Source of the DNA: Fagopyrum homotropicum
Lineage: Eukaryota; Streptophyta; Magnoliopsida; Caryophyllales; Polygonaceae
Direction: 5' to 3'
Assembly: GCA_033239125.1 (NCBI GenBank)
Contig: BSWB01000003.1
Coordinates: 30,209,001-30,273,000 of the forward strand
Length of the DNA: 64,000 bases
The notes under the pieces were generated by a model. The model did not search any database. It had not been told where the DNA came from and worked only from the letters and a program-made list of their open reading frames with translations. The position numbers and the translations under genes were made by a program. Shown here piece by piece: positions 61,163-64,000 of this stretch (position 1 is its first letter; every line of letters begins with the position of its first letter).

Positions 61163-61365
61163 TACAACTGTGGAGTAAAAATGTACACAAATTTACAAAA
61201 CGCCTTTTTCTATGTTTTATTCGAATACAAATTTACAGAACACATTTTATTTATTTTTTATTTGAGTTCGACCCTCTCTTTTTAACCTTTTGATTCTAAG
61301 TTATATAAATACCAATATTTGGTTAGGTTTTGGTGATTTGGGCTGCATCCACTTTTGGACGGGTT

Positions 61366-62378
61366 GCCTACGTACCTCGTTAAAGAGGATCAAGCCTTAC
61401 GTAGTTCAGTGTGGTGTTTTCATGCATCAGAGAATCAAGTTCAAACCCACATTCTAGGAAGGGTTGCCTAGACGATGACTCAACTATCATTTGCATGACA
61501 TTTATATCTCGACCATGCATCATAAGATTAAATTAAACCCACCTTCTAGGAAGAGTTGTTTAATTCATCCCGCTATCACGCGCATGATCAAAATTAGTGA
61601 GAGATTATTTTATTTTTATTTTTTTGTGACTGAATTTGGTCCTTAGTTACCAAATTTCCTACGTATCCTTTATTAAGAATCAAGTCGTACGTAGTTCTTA
61701 ATGAAATATTTGGAATTTAAGTTTATGACTTTCATTTTATATAAAAGTCAAATATATATTTGTGATTGAATTTAATACATTTTTTATTTTGTATCAAATT
61801 TCCTACGTATCCGTACAAGAAAACGGAATCAAATCATATGTAGTTCTGGATAAGAGATATATGGTTTGGATTTTTTTTTTTGTGAATAAAATCGATGAGC
61901 GAATGCTTTATATCGAGTTTAGAAAGCTTGGTGTTTTTTTTGATATTACGTCCAAGATATAAATTAAAATTTATTTTACTCGGACGGATCAACTAAATAT
62001 AATTAATTTGAGATCGGATTTCCTACGTAACTCAGAACGAGTATCAAGTCATAACGTAGTTCAACACAAAAAGATATACAGTTTGGATTTTTGTGAGGTT
62101 AGATTCGATGAGCGGATGCTTTATATCGAGTTTAGAAAATTTGGCGTTTTTTAATTTTAAGTCCAAGATTTGATTCAAAAATACTTTTACTTAGACGTGG
62201 CGACTGAATCCAATTTAATTTCTTATCGGATTTCCTACGTAGCTCAGAACGAGCATCAAGTCATGACGTAGTTCCACCTGAAAGACGTATGGTCTGAATT
62301 TTTGATTTGCGACTGTACTCAATAATATGTCGAGCTACCTACGTAACCATTTGAATGGCGCAAGTCCTTACGTAGTTC
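61366..62378. repeat. Six-unit array of covarying nested hairpins
   Basis: Units begin at 61367, 61658, 61802, 62022, 62234 and 62338. Each has CCTACGTA, an inner hairpin, an ATCAAGTC-like linker and (T)ACGTAGTTC. CTACGT(A) pairs with (T)ACGTAG. Inner stems are CCTC/GAGG, CTT/AAG (with flanking mismatch), TCCGT/ACGGA, ACTC/GAGT, GCTC/GAGC and CCAT/ATGG: sequence changes, pairing stays. Unit 3 has a TATGTAG arm that still pairs by G-U in RNA. Flanks of units 3-5 also repeat (GATGAGCG.ATGCTTTATATCGAGTTTAGAAA), with 212-220 bp spacing. I do not recognise the family. A structured RNA or a cruciform-forming repeat are the main options. Confidence 0.75.
61430..61600. repeat. Two-copy ~90-bp tandem duplication inside the hairpin array
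   Basis: CATGCATCA...AAACCCACATTCTAGGAAGGGTTG near 61422-61475 is repeated, diverged, at 61513-61562 as CATGCATCA...AAACCCACCTTCTAGGAAGAGTTG. It lies between hairpin units 1 and 2 and explains their larger spacing. Confidence 0.7.
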
Positions 62379-62836
62379 TACATAAAAAGATATTTATTTA
62401 CAGTATTTAACCGTAAATTTAGGACCATATTTATAAGACTTTGTCTTAATGAGGTCACTTTCCGCGAAAGCTTACTTTGACGAGTTATTTATAATTAAGC
62501 CAAAGTTAAATCTATGCATATAACTTTTTTTTAATGTGCTAACTTTGCAAATATATATATCTTTGTGGGTTTGTTTTGTAAATAAACAAATAACTTGATT
62601 TGAAAAGGCGGAAAGTACTGCACATTGCAGACTACACAGTACACATTTCAATCTTTATTTGATTTAATTTTTAATTTTTAAAAGTTAATGTGAGCTTTCC
62701 ACATTTCCCATACATGCATATATATTTCTCTTTACTTTTTATTTTCTTTTTAGTTTAACTTTCCTTTCCTCAATCTCATCTTTCTTCCCCTCTGTCCATA
62801 TTTCATCTATTTGCAGAAGGAAATAACAAAACTGCA
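62379..62836. other. Spacer between the hairpin array and a small frame
   Basis: No gene is seen. It contains a pyrimidine-rich stretch (62730-62815) ending in TTTGCAG, which would serve as a splice acceptor just before the small frame. Confidence 0.35.
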
Positions 62837-62995
62837 ATGGTGAGGACTAGCTCTTGGCATCGGCGAAATGGAAAGACTCATACAAAGTTCCAGATTAAGG
62901 AAGGATTGAAGATCAGACCGAGTACGGGATTAACCGTAGAAATGAAGGCTCTTGAGGAATATAAAGAGAAATGCGAGGTTCAATCTACAACTTAA
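62837..62995 (+). CDS. Hypothetical 52-residue protein
   Basis: ATG 62837 to TAA 62993-62995. The product starts MVRTSSWHRRNGKTHTKF, is basic in its first half and more acidic (EMKALEEYKEK) in the second. I do not recognise it. It lies 460 bp downstream of the last CTACGTA hairpin and directly after a pyrimidine-rich tract ending in GCAG, so it could be a small exon of a spliced transcript that includes the hairpins. It could equally be chance; length alone is weak evidence. Confidence 0.25.
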   Translation: MVRTSSWHRRNGKTHTKFQIKEGLKIRPSTGLTVEMKALEEYKEKCEVQSTT

Positions 62996-63474
62996 TCAAA
63001 GACATCAAACTCATGGATCGAAGAAGTCGAGAAGGCCAGGAACATTCCCGTTAAATTTGGCTTTCAATTTTGTGCTCTTATCATTGTCCCTCAAGAAAAC
63101 GTCATCTCCAATTTCATAATTTGCATCTTTCTTATATCTCATACTCAATTTGATGTTTAATCGTGTTGAATGAGAGTAATTGGTTTGCCCATTGCCCTTT
63201 CATACTTTGTGTATAAGTTAAACACCCATGTCATATATGAATTTACGTTCACTGGTACACGGATCGATTACTTCTCTTAAACCATGAACTAATTAAATAT
63301 TTTATTCTATCTTCTCTTCCAACTGGAATTTTCATGCGTGAAATTTTGGGTACTCGCACGGTACAACATGAAACTTCAGTGTGTAGATAGTAATACTCAT
63401 GGTCATCATAGATCGATCCGGATATAAGGATCGTCGATCGAAACTAATTATTTTTTATCCAATTGCTAAATCAT
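62996..63474. other. Spacer, no gene seen
   Basis: AT-rich sequence without long frames or clear repeats. Confidence 0.4.
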
Positions 63475-63649
63475 TGTAGCAGCCGGAAGCAATTACTTCC
63501 GAAACGTCTACGAATGGATATAGCGGCCAAAAGTATTTACTTTCGAACCGACTCGACTCGATATAGTGGCCGAAAGTATTTACTTTCGAACCGACTATGA
63601 TTCAATGTAGCGACCGAAAGTAATTACTTTCGATCCGACTACGACGCTT
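63475..63649. repeat. Four tandem 44-bp units, each with a hairpin
   Basis: Units start at 63475, 63519, 63562 and 63606 (spacing 44, 43, 44) with the frame TATAGNGGCC, hairpin, GAACCGACT. The hairpins are CGGAAG-CAATTA-CTTCCG in unit 1, AAAGT-ATTT-ACTTT (units 2 and 3) and CGAAAGT-AATT-ACTTTCG in unit 4. The G-C to A-T exchange in the stem is compensated on both arms. Copies are otherwise diverged, so the stem seems better kept than the flanks. Confidence 0.8.
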
Positions 63650-64000
63650 GACACCAATTTCATTGAAATCAAACAAGTCTTAGGCAAACATGTTAATTAT
63701 ATAGGAAATGAAACAAAGATCCTTTACTGCTCAAAGTGCCGATGCAAATGTAAATTTGGAGAAGATGAGTATACTGCATCATTATCCAACACTCAAATTA
63801 GATGACTAATATACCATTTTCTTTACTTTAAAAACAAAGAAAAGAAAACGAGGAGGGATTAACATGTTTGCTAAAGTTAAATGGGTATATGAAATCAAAC
63901 GTGAATCCAAATTGATTTCGAAAGAGGATTTTTGAACTTGAGAGAAATGAGAGTCTGAAGTAAGAGAAGGAGAAGAAAGAAAAATTAAAAAAATTCAAAT
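63650..64000. other. Window end, no gene seen
   Basis: No frame with recognisable motifs. A purine-rich tract (AGAGAAGGAGAAGAAAG) lies at the very end. Confidence 0.4.

Noticed and set aside
63475..63649. CRISPR-like array
   Set aside because: Units are directly tandem with no unique spacers and the genome is plant; it is a hairpin-bearing minisatellite.

Overview
This is a plant nuclear window, almost certainly from a dicot. The evidence is one intron-containing chloroplast-type metabolic gene surrounded by plant transposon families: an Athila-type LTR element with a tRNA-Asp primer site, Tekay/Del-like chromoviruses with tRNA-Met primer sites, hAT, PIF/Harbinger, MULE, Helitron and a LINE-like insertion. 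Background is AT-rich with many (AT)n tracts. The only convincing host gene is a six-exon quinolinate synthase (SufE-NadA fusion, first step of plastid NAD synthesis from aspartate) at 26644-29899 on the + strand.

Layout from left to right. 1-6156: a non-autonomous Athila-type element (partial 5' LTR, about 3 kb interior with one unknown coding frame and no pol, full 3' LTR), sitting inside the 3' LTR of a second element. 6157-13093: that second element, a decayed minus-strand Ty3/gypsy copy. 13690-23093: a minus-strand Tekay-like element with decayed gag-pol and a rearranged 5' LTR. 23841-24734: a short hAT-like non-autonomous element with an exact 8-bp target duplication. 26644-29899: quinolinate synthase. 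31222-31568: a Tourist-type MITE. 31640-34275: ruins of a MULE transposase and a plant-mobile-domain frame. 34278-35790: a non-autonomous Helitron full of perfect palindromes. 35850-38251: a LINE-like insertion with a 19-bp target duplication. 40327-54640: a four-level nest, in which a gag gene is split by a PIF/Harbinger-type element, which is split by a long-armed foldback element, which is split by a nearly complete Tekay-like retrotransposon. 55499-60706: an autonomous-type hAT element with a decayed transposase and a nested solo LTR. 61059-61162: a 104-bp mini-Helitron. 61366-63649: two arrays of small hairpins.

The strongest unexplained signal is at 61366-62378. Six scattered units each have a fixed outer stem (CTACGTA paired with TACGTAG) enclosing a short inner hairpin. 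The inner stem differs in sequence in nearly every unit but stays self-complementary, followed by a fixed ATCAAGTC-like linker. This compensatory pattern is what a conserved RNA (or cruciform) structure would leave. A second array of four 44-bp hairpin units, again with a compensatory pair change, lies 1.1 kb downstream, and a 52-codon frame lies between them.

Other notable results. The Tekay element at 41854-50795 keeps one unbroken 1646-codon frame disrupted only by eight TAG codons, at least seven of which fit C-to-T change at CHG methylation sites. Deletions in two LTRs carry short filler copied from the same element. A U3 hairpin sits 97-98 bp from the LTR start in two diverged LTR types. 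All identifications are from reading the sequence; no database search was possible.
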